A stretch of 64,000 bases of DNA from Kitasatospora sp. NBC_00315 (GTDB lineage Bacteria; Actinomycetota; Actinomycetes; Streptomycetales; Streptomycetaceae). The stretch is from positions 8,060,001-8,124,000 of the forward strand of contig NZ_CP108025.1 of the NCBI RefSeq assembly GCF_041435095.1. Direction: 5' to 3'. Below are positions 1 to 9,754 of the stretch, in pieces (position 1 is the first letter of the stretch; every line of letters starts with the position of its first letter). A model generated the notes under the pieces. That model saw only the letters and a list, made by a program, of their open reading frames with translations, made no database searches and was not told where the DNA came from. The position numbers and the translations under genes were made by a program.

Positions 1-1283
1 TCCGGCTACGCAAGGGCGAGCTCGTCGAGGCGATCACCGCCACGCGCTCCGCCGGCCTTCCGACGTCCGATCAACGGCCCATGACCACTGCCGGCGACGG
101 CACTCGACCTGCCCCGCCGGCGCAGCGGACCGGTAGCCGGTCGCAGGCGCCCGCCGTTGCGGACGGCGACCTCGTGCCGGTCGCCGGTGTTCTGGACATC
201 CGCGACGGCCACGCCGTTCTGCGTACCTCCGGCTACCTTCCCGGCCGCACCGACCAGCACGTGTCCACCGCCCAGGTCCGGGCCCTCGACCTGCGGCCCG
301 GTGACGTACTGACCGGTTCCACCCACGTCGGCGCCGACCGCCGGCCGTCCCTGGCCGGTATCGACACGGTCAACGGCCGCGCTGCGGACGGGCCGCGACA
401 CCGGCCCCGGTTCACCGAACTGACGCCGTTGTACCCGCAGGAGCGCCTGCACCTGGAAACGGACCCGAAGCAGCTGACCGGCCGAGTCATCGACCTCGTC
501 GCGCCGATCGGTAAAGGCCAGCGCGGCCTGCTCGTCGCCCCGCCGAAGACCGGCAAGACGATGATCATGCAAGCGATCGCGGCAGCGGTCACCCGCAACC
601 ACCCCGAGGCCCACCTGATGGTCGTCCTGGTCGACGAGCGCCCCGAGGAGGTCACCGACATGCAGCGCTCCGTGAAGGGCGAGGTCATCGCCTCCACCTT
701 CGACCGGCCCGCCCGCGACCACATCGCCATCGCCGAACTCGCCATCGAGCGCGCCAAGCGCCTTGTCGAACTCGGCCACGACGTCGTCGTCCTGCTCGAC
801 TCGATCACCCGGCTCGCCCGCGCCTACAACACCGCAGCCCCCGTCACCGGCCGCACCCTCACCGGTGGCCTCGACTCCGCCGCGATCCACCATCCGAAGA
901 AGCTCTTCGGTGCGGCGCGCAACATCGAGAACGGCGGCTCACTGACCATCGTGGCCACCGCCCTGGTCGACACCGGCTCCCGCATGGACGACCTGGTCTT
1001 CGAGGAGTTCAAGAGCACCGGGAACATGGAACTGCGGCTGGACCGCCGCCTCGCGGACAAGCGGATCTTCCCAGCCGTCGACATCCGCGCCTCCGGCACA
1101 CGCCGCGAGGAACTCCTCCTCGGCCCCGCCCGCACCTCCGCCACCTGGACCCTGCGCCGGGTCCTCAGCGGCCTGGACTCCCAGCCGGCCACCGAGCTGC
1201 TCCTGGAGCGGCTGAAGCGAACCAGCACCAACTCCGACCTCCTCCGCCAGGTGACTGCCGGCTCCCCGGCCCACCCGAAGTGA
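1..1283 (+). CDS. rho: Transcription termination factor Rho (5' end outside window)
   Basis: This is the RNA-dependent ATPase that terminates transcription as a hexamer. The ring core is complete: Walker A APPKTGKT (about base 540), the catalytic-Glu region VDERPEEVTDM, Walker B VVVLLDSITRLARAYN, then LTGGLD, FGAARNIENGGS and SGTRREEL in the usual Rho order. The frame is open to the left edge. Codons from base 3 read RLRKGELVEAI, which matches the Rho N-terminal helical domain, so the ATG at 81 is internal and the true start lies upstream. About 25 residues precede that ATG in the window. The protein is short compared with major actinobacterial Rho proteins, which carry a long basic/acidic insert, so it may be a second Rho copy. 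No neighbouring gene is coupled to it. Confidence 0.93.
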   Translation, partial: RLRKGELVEAITATRSAGLPTSDQRPMTTAGDGTRPAPPAQRTGSRSQAPAVADGDLVPVAGVLDIRDGHAVLRTSGYLPGRTDQHVSTAQVRALDLRPGDVLTGSTHVGADRRPSLAGIDTVNGRAADGPRHRPRFTELTPLYPQERLHLETDPKQLTGRVIDLVAPIGKGQRGLLVAPPKTGKTMIMQAIAAAVTRNHPEAHLMVVLVDERPEEVTDMQRSVKGEVIASTFDRPARDHIAIAELAIERAKRLVELGHDVVVLLDSITRLARAYNTAAPVTGRTLTGGLDSAAIHHPKKLFGAARNIENGGSLTIVATALVDTGSRMDDLVFEEFKSTGNMELRLDRRLADKRIFPAVDIRASGTRREELLLGPARTSATWTLRRVLSGLDSQPATELLLERLKRTSTNSDLLRQVTAGSPAHPK

Positions 1284-1918
1284 TCGGTGCGGGGCCGCAT
1301 GCTGACCGGACCAGCCAGGAGCGCCTGCATCACACCGCGGCCGTCGACCACGAAGTGTCGTTCGGCGCCGGCGCAGCGGAGGCCGGTTCGGCAGGCAGCA
1401 GGCAGCAGGCCGCAGCCAACCGGGGCAGGACGTCACAGGGCAACAGGCGCAGAGTGAGCTTGTTCGAGTCAAGAGGAACGATCGCGTCGTCCACTGGTAG
1501 GCCAGTGATGGGGCGGTCGACATGGCCGCGGCCACCGCACGCGGGATCTCTGACGCCTGTATCGTCGCCTGGCCCCTCTCCCTTGAGCGCTGCCGTGACT
1601 TCCCGAGCGGTGCAACCCACGCACCGTACCAAGCTGTCGGGGACCTCTCCTGGCGACGGCGGTCCACTGCAGGACAGGAGCTCGCTGCCCCAGCGCCTCG
1701 CCTTCACGGTCCGGATGACGGCCGGCCAGTACGTCTGCCCCTTCGGGTCGGAGAAGGATTCCGCCGGTGCCCGTCGTGGGTTCATCCCGCGCTCGGACGG
1801 CACTGAGGAGCGACAGACCATCCCGTCGAGCGAATGCACGATGCGGCGATGAGCTTTCCCGGCCCGGCCGGTCTACCGTTCGTCAAGTGATCAGGAAGCG
1901 CGAAGCAGGAGGACGGAC
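1284..1918. other. Intergenic stretch, no supported gene
   Basis: About 635 bases separate rho from the DHFR-like gene. Open frames exist on both strands (for example 1330-1839 minus), but none has a convincing ribosome site, family resemblance or strong third-position GC bias. It may hold decayed coding sequence that I could not identify. Confidence 0.5.
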
Positions 1919-2566
1919 ATGAGTCAGTTGCTGCGGGTCCACAACTTCACCGTTTCGAGCGACGGGTTCGGTGCCGGCGAGGGTCAGACTCTCGAAAGGC
2001 CGTTCGGCCATGCCGACCCGGGGAAGATGTTCGCCTGGGCCATGGCCACCGACCACCCACCCATCAAACGCTCCGAACGGGGTGGCAGCCGAGGTCTGGA
2101 CGACTACATGACGCGGGACTACGCCCGCAATGTCGGTGCCGAGATCATGGGCCGAAACAAGTTCGGGCCGCAGCGCGGGCCCTGGCAGGACCACGAGTGG
2201 CAGGGGTGGTGGGGCGAGGAACCTCCCTTCCACACGCCGGTGTTCGTCATGACGCACCACAAGCGCCCGTCGTTCACGCTCTCCGACACCACCTTCCACT
2301 TCGTCGACGGCGAACCGGCCGAGGTGCTCGCCCGGGCGAAGGAGGCGGCACAGGGGCAGGACGTCCGGCTCGGCGGTGGGGCCACGATCATTCGGCAGTT
2401 CATCGAGGCCGACCTCGTCGACACCCTGCATGTGGCGGTCCTGCCGACGAAGCTCGGCTCCGGGGCCCGGCTGTGGACGTCCCCGGATGAGCTGCTCGAC
2501 CGCTTCCACCAGGACGTCGTGCCCAGCACGAGCGGTGTGACACACCGCCTGTTCTGGCGGAAGTGA
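1919..2566 (+). CDS. Dihydrofolate reductase family (RibD C-terminal domain) protein
   Basis: A 215-residue single-domain NADPH-dependent reductase of the DHFR/RibD-C superfamily, probably cytosolic. It opens with the family-type LRVHNFTVSSDGF strand. The middle has the AEIMGRNKFGP turn, and near the C terminus lies the nucleotide-binding loop VRLGGGATIIRQFIEADLVD. Length is typical of the many stand-alone actinobacterial members, whose substrates are mostly unknown; a riboflavin role is not implied. The ATG is preceded by a strong AGGAGG at about 1907-1912. It stands alone between rho and a glutamate decarboxylase on the same strand. Confidence 0.88.
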   Translation: MSQLLRVHNFTVSSDGFGAGEGQTLERPFGHADPGKMFAWAMATDHPPIKRSERGGSRGLDDYMTRDYARNVGAEIMGRNKFGPQRGPWQDHEWQGWWGEEPPFHTPVFVMTHHKRPSFTLSDTTFHFVDGEPAEVLARAKEAAQGQDVRLGGGATIIRQFIEADLVDTLHVAVLPTKLGSGARLWTSPDELLDRFHQDVVPSTSGVTHRLFWRK

Positions 2567-2802
2567 GGCCGGACCAGCCGACCGGCGCGCTGGGCCCGGG
2601 CGAGTGCGGTGCGGGTACTGGTCGAGCCGTGGGCGTTCGCCCTTCACGACACCATGCGGGCCTGACGCCCGCTCCGGAGCGCCCACAGTGCGGTCGCCAG
2701 GTCACACGTCACCCGGGAAGGATAGGCCGTTCGGGTGCCTTTCGAGTCCGGTGTACGAGTCCTGCGCATGGCTCCCGACCGGGCGGTGGTTGAGTCACCG
2801 GC

Positions 2803-4167
2803 ATGACCAAGAGTGACATCGCGGCCCTGTTCGGCAACCGCTTCCTGACCGTGCCCGCTCCCTCGGAGACCTTTCCCGAGGAGGGCATGACCGCGACGGA
2901 CGCCATGCGCCTGGTGGATGAGGACCTCGTCATGGAGGGCGACCCGCAGCGCAACCTCGCCACGTTCGTCACCACGTGGATGGAGCCGGAGGCGCAGCGG
3001 ATCATCGCGGAGAACCTCCATCGGAACTTCATCGATCACGCGGAGTACCCCATCTCCGCCGAGATCGAGCAGCGCTGCGTGCGGATGCTCGCCGATCTCT
3101 TCCACGCGCCGGGCAGGACCACCGGGTGCCGGACTCAGGGCTCGTCCGAGGCGATCATGCTCGGCGCGCTGTCGCTGAAGTGGAAGTGGCGGGAGCGCCG
3201 CAAGGCGGCCAACCTGTCGGCGGAGCGGCCCAATCTGGTCTTCGGCGGTGACGTCCATGTCGTGTGGGAGAAGTTCTGCCGCTACTTCGACGTCGAGCCT
3301 CGGATCGTGCCGCTCGCCGAGGACAAGTACACGATCGGCCCGGAGGACGTGGAGCCCCACCTCGACGAGAACACGATCGGCGTCGTCGCCGTCCTCGGCA
3401 CCACGTTCACGGGCCACATGGACGACGTCGTCGGGATCGACAAGCTCCTGCGGGAGATCCGTAAGAAGCGGGACCTGGACATTCCGATCCACGTCGACGC
3501 CGCCAGCGGCGGCTTCGTGTGGCCCTTCCTCTACCCGGACTCGAAGTGGGACTTCCGGCTGGAGCAGGTCCGGTCGATCAACGTCTCGGGGCACAAGTAC
3601 GGCCTGGTCTACCCCGGCATCGGCTGGCTGGTCTTCCGCGAGGAGTCCGACCTGGCCGAGGATCTCGTGTTCTACGAGAACTACCTGGGCAAGACCGATG
3701 CGACGTTCACGCTGAACTTCTCCACCGGCGCGTCCATGGTGCTCGCGCAGTACTACAACTTCGTGCGACTGGGTCGTGAGGGCTACACCTACGTCATGGA
3801 GACGATGCAGACCAACGCCCGCGCGCTGGCGGCCAACCTGCGTGACAGCGGCCGCTTCGAGGTGATCGGCAGCGATCTGGAGCAGCTGCCGCTGGTCGCC
3901 TTCCGCCTTGCCGGCAAGCATGACTACGACGAGTCCGACATCGCCTGGCAGCTCTCGGCCGAGCGCGGTTGGATGGTTCCGGCGTACACGCTGCCGCCCA
4001 ACGCGGAGCGGGTGAAGATCCTGCGGGCCCTGGTCAAGGAGACCCTGAGCCGCGACCAGATCGACCGCCTGACGCAGGACATCGCCGATGCGTGTGCCAC
4101 CCTGGACCGCAAGGGGGCGGCCCACGACATCGAGCGGGCCCAGGTCGAGCGCGGCACCGGTTACTGA
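2803..4167 (+). CDS. gad: Glutamate decarboxylase
   Basis: PLP-dependent group II decarboxylase converting glutamate to GABA and CO2 with proton consumption. At 454 residues it matches bacterial GadB length. It shows the TQGSSEAIMLG cofactor-phosphate region, HVDAASGGFVWPF with the PLP-pairing Asp, and VSGHKYGLVYPG with the Schiff-base Lys at residue 265. The N-terminal 60 residues carry the tetramer/hexamer-forming segment of the GAD family. The ribosome site upstream of the ATG is weak (GGGCGGTGG). No GadC-type antiporter lies next to it, so acid resistance or GABA-shunt use is undecided. The C-terminal pH-gating His tail of E. coli GadB is not evident. Confidence 0.95.
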   Translation: MTKSDIAALFGNRFLTVPAPSETFPEEGMTATDAMRLVDEDLVMEGDPQRNLATFVTTWMEPEAQRIIAENLHRNFIDHAEYPISAEIEQRCVRMLADLFHAPGRTTGCRTQGSSEAIMLGALSLKWKWRERRKAANLSAERPNLVFGGDVHVVWEKFCRYFDVEPRIVPLAEDKYTIGPEDVEPHLDENTIGVVAVLGTTFTGHMDDVVGIDKLLREIRKKRDLDIPIHVDAASGGFVWPFLYPDSKWDFRLEQVRSINVSGHKYGLVYPGIGWLVFREESDLAEDLVFYENYLGKTDATFTLNFSTGASMVLAQYYNFVRLGREGYTYVMETMQTNARALAANLRDSGRFEVIGSDLEQLPLVAFRLAGKHDYDESDIAWQLSAERGWMVPAYTLPPNAERVKILRALVKETLSRDQIDRLTQDIADACATLDRKGAAHDIERAQVERGTGY

Positions 4168-4501
4168 CAGCCGCAGCCCTCGACTGCCGCCCGTACCTGA
4201 CCCGGGCAGTTCCTCACCCTGCACGACCTGGCTCAAGCCGCCCCCAGGGAGACTTGATCGGGTATGCCGCGAACGGCGGTCAGCGGCCGAGTGACGGTCC
4301 GGCGATCGGGTCGGGGAGTGGCGAGCGGGTCGGGGAGTGGCGATCGGGTCAGGTCCCGATGCGGGCGTGGCTCCAGCCGGCGGCAGACAGTGGCAGCCCG
4401 CTGCGGGGGCTGCTTGATCCGCCGCCCGTTCGGCGAGTTGACCGCATTTCATCACCATACGTGGCGGATGATGGGCACACCGTAGCCATTTCGGGGATTG
4501 G
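4168..4501 (+). repeat. Intergenic stretch with 19-bp direct repeat
   Basis: No gene is seen in this 334-base gap. It holds two head-to-tail copies of CGGGTCGGGGAGTGGCGA (4307-4324 and 4326-4343), followed by a partial third GATCGGGTC. It lies upstream of the GH15 gene and may be part of its leader. Function unknown. Confidence 0.6.
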
Positions 4502-6331
4502 ATGCTCATGGACCGCTACCCTCCGATCGCCGACCACGGACTCGTGGGTGACCTGCAGACCGCGGCCCTGGTGTCGTCCCAGGGTGTCGTCAACTGGTTC
4601 TGCTCGCCGAGATTCGACTCGCCGAGCGTCTTCGCCTCGCTGCTCGACCACGACCGCGGTGGGCACTTCCGGTTGGCGCCGGAGCACTCGGACGTGTCGT
4701 GCAAGCAGCTCTACTACCCGGACACCGGGGTACTGGTCACCAGGTTCATGTCGCCGGACGGGGTCGGCGAGGTCGTCGACTGGATGCCGGCCAACACGAG
4801 CCGGACCCCGACCGACCGCCACAGCCTGATGCGGGTGATCCGGGCCGTGCGCGGCACCGTGCGTTTCGTCCTGGAGTGCCGGCCGCGGTTCGACTACGCC
4901 CGCGCCGAACACGAGCTGGAGATGAAATCCCAGGAGGCCGTCTTCCGCGCACCCGGGATCACCGGCCATCTGCAGGCCAGCTTCCCGCTGGAGCGGGACG
5001 GGCAGGACGTGCGGGGCTCGGTCGTCCTCACCAGGGGCCAGTCGGCCGCAGCCGTGTTCACCACGTGTGCCGCAGACGGTGCGGTGCCCCCTCCGCTCGT
5101 CGTGGAGGACGTCACCGCGAGGCTGTGGCATGAGGTGGACTTCTGGCAGAAGTGGCTGCACAGCTCCCACTACCGGGGGCGGTGGGCCGAGATGGTGAAC
5201 CGCTCCGCCATCACGATCAAGCTGCTCACCTACCACCCCTCCGGGGCGCCGGTCGCCGCCGCCACCATGGGCCTGCCCGAGCAGGTCGGGGGCGAGCGCA
5301 ACTGGGACTACCGGTACTCCTGGGTGAGGGACGGCTCGCTCTCCGTGCGGGCCCTGCTCGACCTCGGCTTCGCCGAGGAGGCGTCGGCGTTCACCAAGTG
5401 GCTGGGCGACCGGATGCGCGACCGAGCCGACCTGCCCGGCGAGCGTCTCCAGATCATGTACCGGGTCGACGGTGAACCGCATCTGACCGAGGAGATCCTC
5501 GACCACCTGGAGGGCTACCGGGGATCGCGTCCGGTGCGGGCCGGCAACGCCGCCGCCGATCAGCTGCAGCTCGACATCTACGGTGAGGCCCTCTACGCCA
5601 TGGCCGAGGGGATGGACGTCGGCGTGGAGCTCGGCTACCACGGCTGGAAGGGGCTCGCGCGGACCCTGGACTGGCTGTCCGACAACTGGGACCGCCCCGA
5701 CGAGGGCATCTGGGAGACGCGCGGAGGCCGCAACGACTTCACCTACAGCCGGGTGATGTGCTGGGTCGCCTTCGACCGGGGCATGCGGATGGCGATCGAG
5801 CTCAGCCGGCCCGCCGACATCCCGCGTTGGCGGGCCGCCCGCGACGCCATCCTGGAGCAGGTGATGGACAAGGGCTGGAGCCAGTCCGAGCAGGCCCTGG
5901 TGCAGCACTACGGCGGCGACGTGCTGGACGCCTCGCTGCTGCTGATCCCACGTGTGGGATTCCTCGCCGCCAAGAGCCCGGGCTGGCTCTCCACCCTGGA
6001 CGCGATGGAGCGCAAGCTCGTCTCGGACAGCCTCGTCTACCGCTACGACCCGGCCGCCTCCCCGGACGGCCTCCGCGGCTCGGAGGGCACCTTCAGCCTC
6101 TGCACCTACCTCTACGTCGACGCCCTGGCCCGGGCCGGGCGGGTCCGCCCTGCCCGCTACACCTTCGAGAAGATGCACACCTACGCCAACCACGTCGGCC
6201 TGTTCGCCGAGGAGATCGGTCCGAGCGGTGAACAACTCGGCAACTTCCCACAGGCGTTCACGCACCTGTCGCTCATCATGGCGGCCTCGACCCTGGACGA
6301 GGCGATCGACAGGCAGCGCGCCCGGGACTGA
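4502..6331 (+). CDS. Glycoside hydrolase family 15 protein (trehalase/glucoamylase-like)
   Basis: A 609-residue GH15 enzyme without signal peptide, so intracellular. The N-terminal super-sandwich domain (about 1-230) begins YPPIADHGLVGDLQTAALV. The (alpha/alpha)6 barrel contains NWDYRYSWVRDGSLS and the general-acid Glu in PDEGIWETRGG (Glu405). The closing motif GEQLGNFPQAFTHLSLI carries the second catalytic region. This layout is that of mycobacterial/actinobacterial GH15 trehalases, so trehalose or a short alpha-glucan is the likely substrate. There are two possible ATGs (4502 and 4508); the GGGGATTGG upstream does not decide between them. No trehalose-synthesis gene is adjacent. Confidence 0.9.
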   Translation: MLMDRYPPIADHGLVGDLQTAALVSSQGVVNWFCSPRFDSPSVFASLLDHDRGGHFRLAPEHSDVSCKQLYYPDTGVLVTRFMSPDGVGEVVDWMPANTSRTPTDRHSLMRVIRAVRGTVRFVLECRPRFDYARAEHELEMKSQEAVFRAPGITGHLQASFPLERDGQDVRGSVVLTRGQSAAAVFTTCAADGAVPPPLVVEDVTARLWHEVDFWQKWLHSSHYRGRWAEMVNRSAITIKLLTYHPSGAPVAAATMGLPEQVGGERNWDYRYSWVRDGSLSVRALLDLGFAEEASAFTKWLGDRMRDRADLPGERLQIMYRVDGEPHLTEEILDHLEGYRGSRPVRAGNAAADQLQLDIYGEALYAMAEGMDVGVELGYHGWKGLARTLDWLSDNWDRPDEGIWETRGGRNDFTYSRVMCWVAFDRGMRMAIELSRPADIPRWRAARDAILEQVMDKGWSQSEQALVQHYGGDVLDASLLLIPRVGFLAAKSPGWLSTLDAMERKLVSDSLVYRYDPAASPDGLRGSEGTFSLCTYLYVDALARAGRVRPARYTFEKMHTYANHVGLFAEEIGPSGEQLGNFPQAFTHLSLIMAASTLDEAIDRQRARD

Positions 6332-6512
6332 GCCGGCGCCGGGGCTCAGCCGTGGCAGAGTCACGGCTGAGGCCCGGCCGGCTCCGCGCCGCACCGCGCC
6401 GGCGCGTGTGCGGTTCGGGCGCCGCCGCCCGCGGTTCGAAGGGGTCAGGTGAGTGACACCAACAGCTCACGCTGTCTTGCACGCCGGTGGGCGAGCGGCC
6501 TCTGATGGATCC

Positions 6513-6947
6513 ATGCAGCCATCGCCCCCGACTTCGAACACCAATATTCCACCGCTGGAGCGTTCGCACTGGGTTGCCTTCGCCGGAATCCTCCTGATGC
6601 TGAGCGGTCTGTTCGACATCATCAACGGGTTCGTCGCGATCCTGGACCACGGCTACTACGAGACCACCGCCAACCACGGCAACCGCTTACTGATCCTCAA
6701 TTACACGGCCTGGGGGTGGATCTGGGTCGCGGTGGGGATCGCGCAGGTGCTGGCCAGTCTGGGTGTGCTGCTGGGGGTCAGGGCAGCACGGATCACCGGC
6801 ATCACGCTGGCCTCCTTGTGCCTGGTGGGTCAGATGATGTTCCTCTCGGCCTTCCCCTACTGGTCGCTGTTCACCATGCTGATGTCCGTCCTGGTGATCT
6901 ACGGACTGCTGGCCGAACCGCGTCACGCCCAGGGCATGCGGGTGTGA
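6513..6947 (+). CDS. DUF7144-type four-helix membrane protein
   Basis: Small integral membrane protein (144 residues from this ATG) with four hydrophobic segments. The family-like SHWVAFAGILLMLSGLF opens TM1, and AWGWIWVAVGIAQVLASLG follows. Streptomycetes encode many paralogues of unknown function. A GTG at 6453 with GAAGGGG upstream would add 20 unconserved-looking residues; I chose 6513 because family members start just before the first helix. It converges on the ClC gene. No catalytic residues are visible. Confidence 0.78.
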   Translation: MQPSPPTSNTNIPPLERSHWVAFAGILLMLSGLFDIINGFVAILDHGYYETTANHGNRLLILNYTAWGWIWVAVGIAQVLASLGVLLGVRAARITGITLASLCLVGQMMFLSAFPYWSLFTMLMSVLVIYGLLAEPRHAQGMRV

Positions 6948-6998
6948 CCGACGCGCCCGGCGGCCGGCGCGGGGGGTCCCCGGTCCCGAGTTCCCGGC

Positions 6999-8342
6999 TC
7001 ACGGGGACGCCGGGGTCGGGGCCTCCACCGCTGCGGGGGCCGGGGTGAGTCGGAGCGTGAGGACGTAGGAGACCGCCACGGCGACGATCACGAGCGGCAT
7101 CACGGTGAGGCCCTCCAGGCCCAGCAGCAGGGTGGCCAGCAGGACGGCGGTCATCGGCAGTTTCAGCATGGCGACGCACATCGCGCCGACGCCCATCGCG
7201 AAGCCGGACGTCACGTCGAGCCCGGGGAGGTGCGCGAGGGCCAGGCCGCCCGCCGCTCCCACGAACATCGAGGGGAAGACGGGGCCGCCGCGGAAAGCGC
7301 TGAGCGAGAGGCTGTAGGCGAGCGCCTTGCAGCTGACGAGTACCGCCAGTGTGGCGGCCGTGTAGCCGGACTGACCGGCCAGCAGTGGGCCGAGCGCGCT
7401 CTGGCCCGAGTACAGCACGTCGGACGCCGCCTTGCCCGTCCCCTCGGCGTACACCAGCGCGGCCACCCCCACGAGTACGCCGGCCAGGACGGTGGCCACC
7501 ACGCGCCGTCGCTCGATCCGGGGCTGCAGGAAGAGGGCCGAGCGGTGGATTCCCGTTCCCAGGAGGGCCGAGGCCACCCCGATGGCGAGTGCCCAGCCGA
7601 ATCCGGCGAGGTCGGGGCGGTCGGCGTGCGGCACCTGGTGGAGGACGAGCGAGTACGTGCCCAGGCCGGTCCAGGACCCGAGGCCGGTGAAGATCAGTGC
7701 GCCGACGCCGGCCGCGAGCAGGCCGGGCACCAGCACGATGCCCATCGTCGCGCCACCGAGGCCGGCCGCCTCCATCAGGAGGAACGCGCCGAGCAGCGGG
7801 GAGCCGAGCAGTGTGCTGACCGCCGCGAAGCTGCCCGCGGCCCCCAGTACGGCACTTGCGTTCGGCCGGATGTCACGCTTCGCCGCACGGACGGCGAACA
7901 CCGCCAGGCCGCCGCCGAGCGCGATGAGCGGTGCCTCGGGGCCGAGCACCACGCCTCCCGCGAGGGACGCCACCGCCGCGAGCGCGACGCCGGGCAGTTC
8001 GGCCCCCGACGGCGCCTTGTTCGTGACCAGGCCCTCGGCCGGCTTGTGTCCGCCCGACCCCGGCAGGTGGCGGATGGTCAGGGCCACCAGCAGTCCGGTC
8101 ACGGCGAGCAGCGGGATCGGCCACCAGGACGGCGTCCCGTGGAAGCCGAGGCCCTTGGGAAGGTCGGTGTAGGTCAGTGACTGCAGTTCGGAGACGAGCG
8201 CGAGGAAGCCGAACGCCGCTGCCGAGATCGGGACACCGAGCAGCGCGGTGATCACCAGCAGCACCGCGTAGCCGCGGGTGCGGACCAGCGCGAACGGATC
8301 CGGCGGCGTGGCGGCGGTCGGTCCGACGGGCGTGGTCTGCAT
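6999..8342 (-). CDS. ClC-family chloride channel/antiporter
   Basis: Membrane protein of 447 residues with the pseudo-two-fold ClC architecture. The anion-path motifs are present in altered form: GSGGHKP at the first filter position, GPEAPL with the gating Glu retained, and FRGGPVFPSMFVG at the third. This variant belongs to the prokaryotic ion-channel-like ClC group rather than the E. coli ClcA H+/Cl- exchanger type; transport mode is inferred only. The start is the ATG at 8342, which has GAGGAG about 8 bases upstream. An in-frame extension to 8465 looks non-coding. Divergent from the cyclase gene. Confidence 0.92.
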   Translation of the reverse strand: MQTTPVGPTAATPPDPFALVRTRGYAVLLVITALLGVPISAAAFGFLALVSELQSLTYTDLPKGLGFHGTPSWWPIPLLAVTGLLVALTIRHLPGSGGHKPAEGLVTNKAPSGAELPGVALAAVASLAGGVVLGPEAPLIALGGGLAVFAVRAAKRDIRPNASAVLGAAGSFAAVSTLLGSPLLGAFLLMEAAGLGGATMGIVLVPGLLAAGVGALIFTGLGSWTGLGTYSLVLHQVPHADRPDLAGFGWALAIGVASALLGTGIHRSALFLQPRIERRRVVATVLAGVLVGVAALVYAEGTGKAASDVLYSGQSALGPLLAGQSGYTAATLAVLVSCKALAYSLSLSAFRGGPVFPSMFVGAAGGLALAHLPGLDVTSGFAMGVGAMCVAMLKLPMTAVLLATLLLGLEGLTVMPLVIVAVAVSYVLTLRLTPAPAAVEAPTPASP

Positions 8343-8739
8343 GCTCAGCGTCTCCTCGGTACCGGAAGGCGATCGGACGAACGTCGGTCGACAAGCCTCC
8401 AACCGTGCTATCACGGCCTGGCACGGCGCATCGCGACTCCGGTCCGCGCCGGTCCGGCACATCATCGAACGTCATTCCAACGGCCTAGTGACGACCAGGG
8501 CGACACGGACGGCAGCGCACGGACGCGCCGCCGGGGAGCCGGACATCCCGCCGGCCGGGGCCGCTTCCGCCGGCTCCGGGGTGACGGAGCCGCCGGCCGG
8601 CGCGGCGGGCGCTTGTGCCGGTCCTGGCCGATAGTGGACGCAGTGCCGCCCCGTCTCGGAGAAGCCGTCATGGTGGCGCGCACCCCGCCGGAACTCCTCG
8701 ACCGGCGACGCGACCGACACGGCCCCAGGAGCGGTGTTC
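8343..8739. promoter_or_regulatory. Divergent intergenic region, ClC / cyclase
   Basis: About 400 bases between two divergently transcribed genes, presumably holding promoters for both. I could not assign clear -35/-10 hexamers. GC-rich inverted patches around 8530-8600 (CCGGCCGG, GCCGGC) are seen. No ORF is convincing. Confidence 0.35.
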
Positions 8740-9696
8740 ATGGGAGCAGCAGAGAACAGGCCGGACGACGGGCGCCCACCGCGCCCACGCCAGAGCCGTG
8801 CCGAGTTCACGGCGCTCTACCGGCGGCTCGCGCAGCCGACCACCAGCGGCTCCCACAGCGCTGTGGCCGCCCGCACACCGGGGCTGGTCCGGGCGGCGGC
8901 GGGCGAGGTCAGACTCGGCCGGACGGTGACGATGGCCGCACCGATCGAGACCCGGGCCGCCCCCGACAACCCGCAGCCCGCCGGCCACCGGCTCACCAGC
9001 CCGCCCGAGCCCGAAGCCGGGGGAGGCGGGCTGCACTTCGCCACCGACCGGTTCAGCATGAACGTGCACGGCGACGCGGACAGTCACCTCGACGCCCTGT
9101 GCCACGTCGTCTACGACGGCACCCTGCACGGGGGCGTCCCAGCGAGCACCGTGACCGCGGAGGGTGCCACCGCCCTGTCCGTCGACCTCGTGCGGAACGG
9201 CATCGTCGGCCGCGGCGTACTCCTCGACATCCCTCGGCTGCGAGGCGTGCCGTGGCTGGAGCCGGGCGACCACGTCACCGCCGAAGACCTCCGGGCCGCC
9301 GAGGCCGCCCAGCGCGTGCGGGTCGGCGTGGGGGACATCCTCCTCGTGCGCGTCGGCCACCGCCGCCGGCGCATCGAAACAGGGCCCTGGGACGCCGCCC
9401 GAGCCCGGGCCGGCCTGCACCCCGAGGCGGTGGAATTCCTCGCCGAGCGCCAAGTGGCCGTGCTGGGCAGCGACGGCAACAACGACACGGCCCCCAGCCC
9501 CACCGAGGGCGTGGACTTCCCCGTGCACGTCCTGGGCATCCACGCCCTCGGACTGCACTTCATGGACTACCTGCAGTTCGAGGACCTGGTGCCGCTCTGC
9601 GAGGAGGCACACCGCTGGTCGTTCCTCTGCGTCGTCGCGCCCCTGCGGCTCCCCGCGGCCACCGGTTCCCCCGTCAATCCCATCGCCATCCTCTGA
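8740..9696 (+). CDS. Cyclase family protein (kynurenine formamidase-like metal hydrolase)
   Basis: Putative metal-dependent hydrolase of the cyclase/KynB superfamily (PF04199 type), 318 residues. The signature metal site is visible as HGDADSHLDALCHVVYDG, a variant of HxGTHxDxxxH, followed by distal SDGNNDTAPSP and the C-terminal HVLGIHALGLHFMDYL. These proteins open amide or lactone bonds. The ATG at 8740 is preferred over the GTG at 8734 because CCAGGAG (8725-8731) sits at proper spacing only for the ATG. The GMC oxidoreductase follows after 58 bases on the same strand, so the two likely form an operon acting on one substrate, possibly oxidation then ring opening. Confidence 0.85.
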   Translation: MGAAENRPDDGRPPRPRQSRAEFTALYRRLAQPTTSGSHSAVAARTPGLVRAAAGEVRLGRTVTMAAPIETRAAPDNPQPAGHRLTSPPEPEAGGGGLHFATDRFSMNVHGDADSHLDALCHVVYDGTLHGGVPASTVTAEGATALSVDLVRNGIVGRGVLLDIPRLRGVPWLEPGDHVTAEDLRAAEAAQRVRVGVGDILLVRVGHRRRRIETGPWDAARARAGLHPEAVEFLAERQVAVLGSDGNNDTAPSPTEGVDFPVHVLGIHALGLHFMDYLQFEDLVPLCEEAHRWSFLCVVAPLRLPAATGSPVNPIAIL

Positions 9697-9754
9697 CCGG
9701 TGGGCCGGCAGTTGCCGGCCCACCCCGCACCCACCCACGATCCGAGGCGACCCC

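Noticed and set aside
1280..1852. 190-residue plus ORF after rho
   Set aside because: Overlaps the rho stop, has no ribosome site and no recognisable motif.
2644..4509. 621-residue minus-strand ORF opposite glutamate decarboxylase
   Set aside because: Antisense shadow of the decarboxylase; no family signal, and the plus-strand gene has full motifs.
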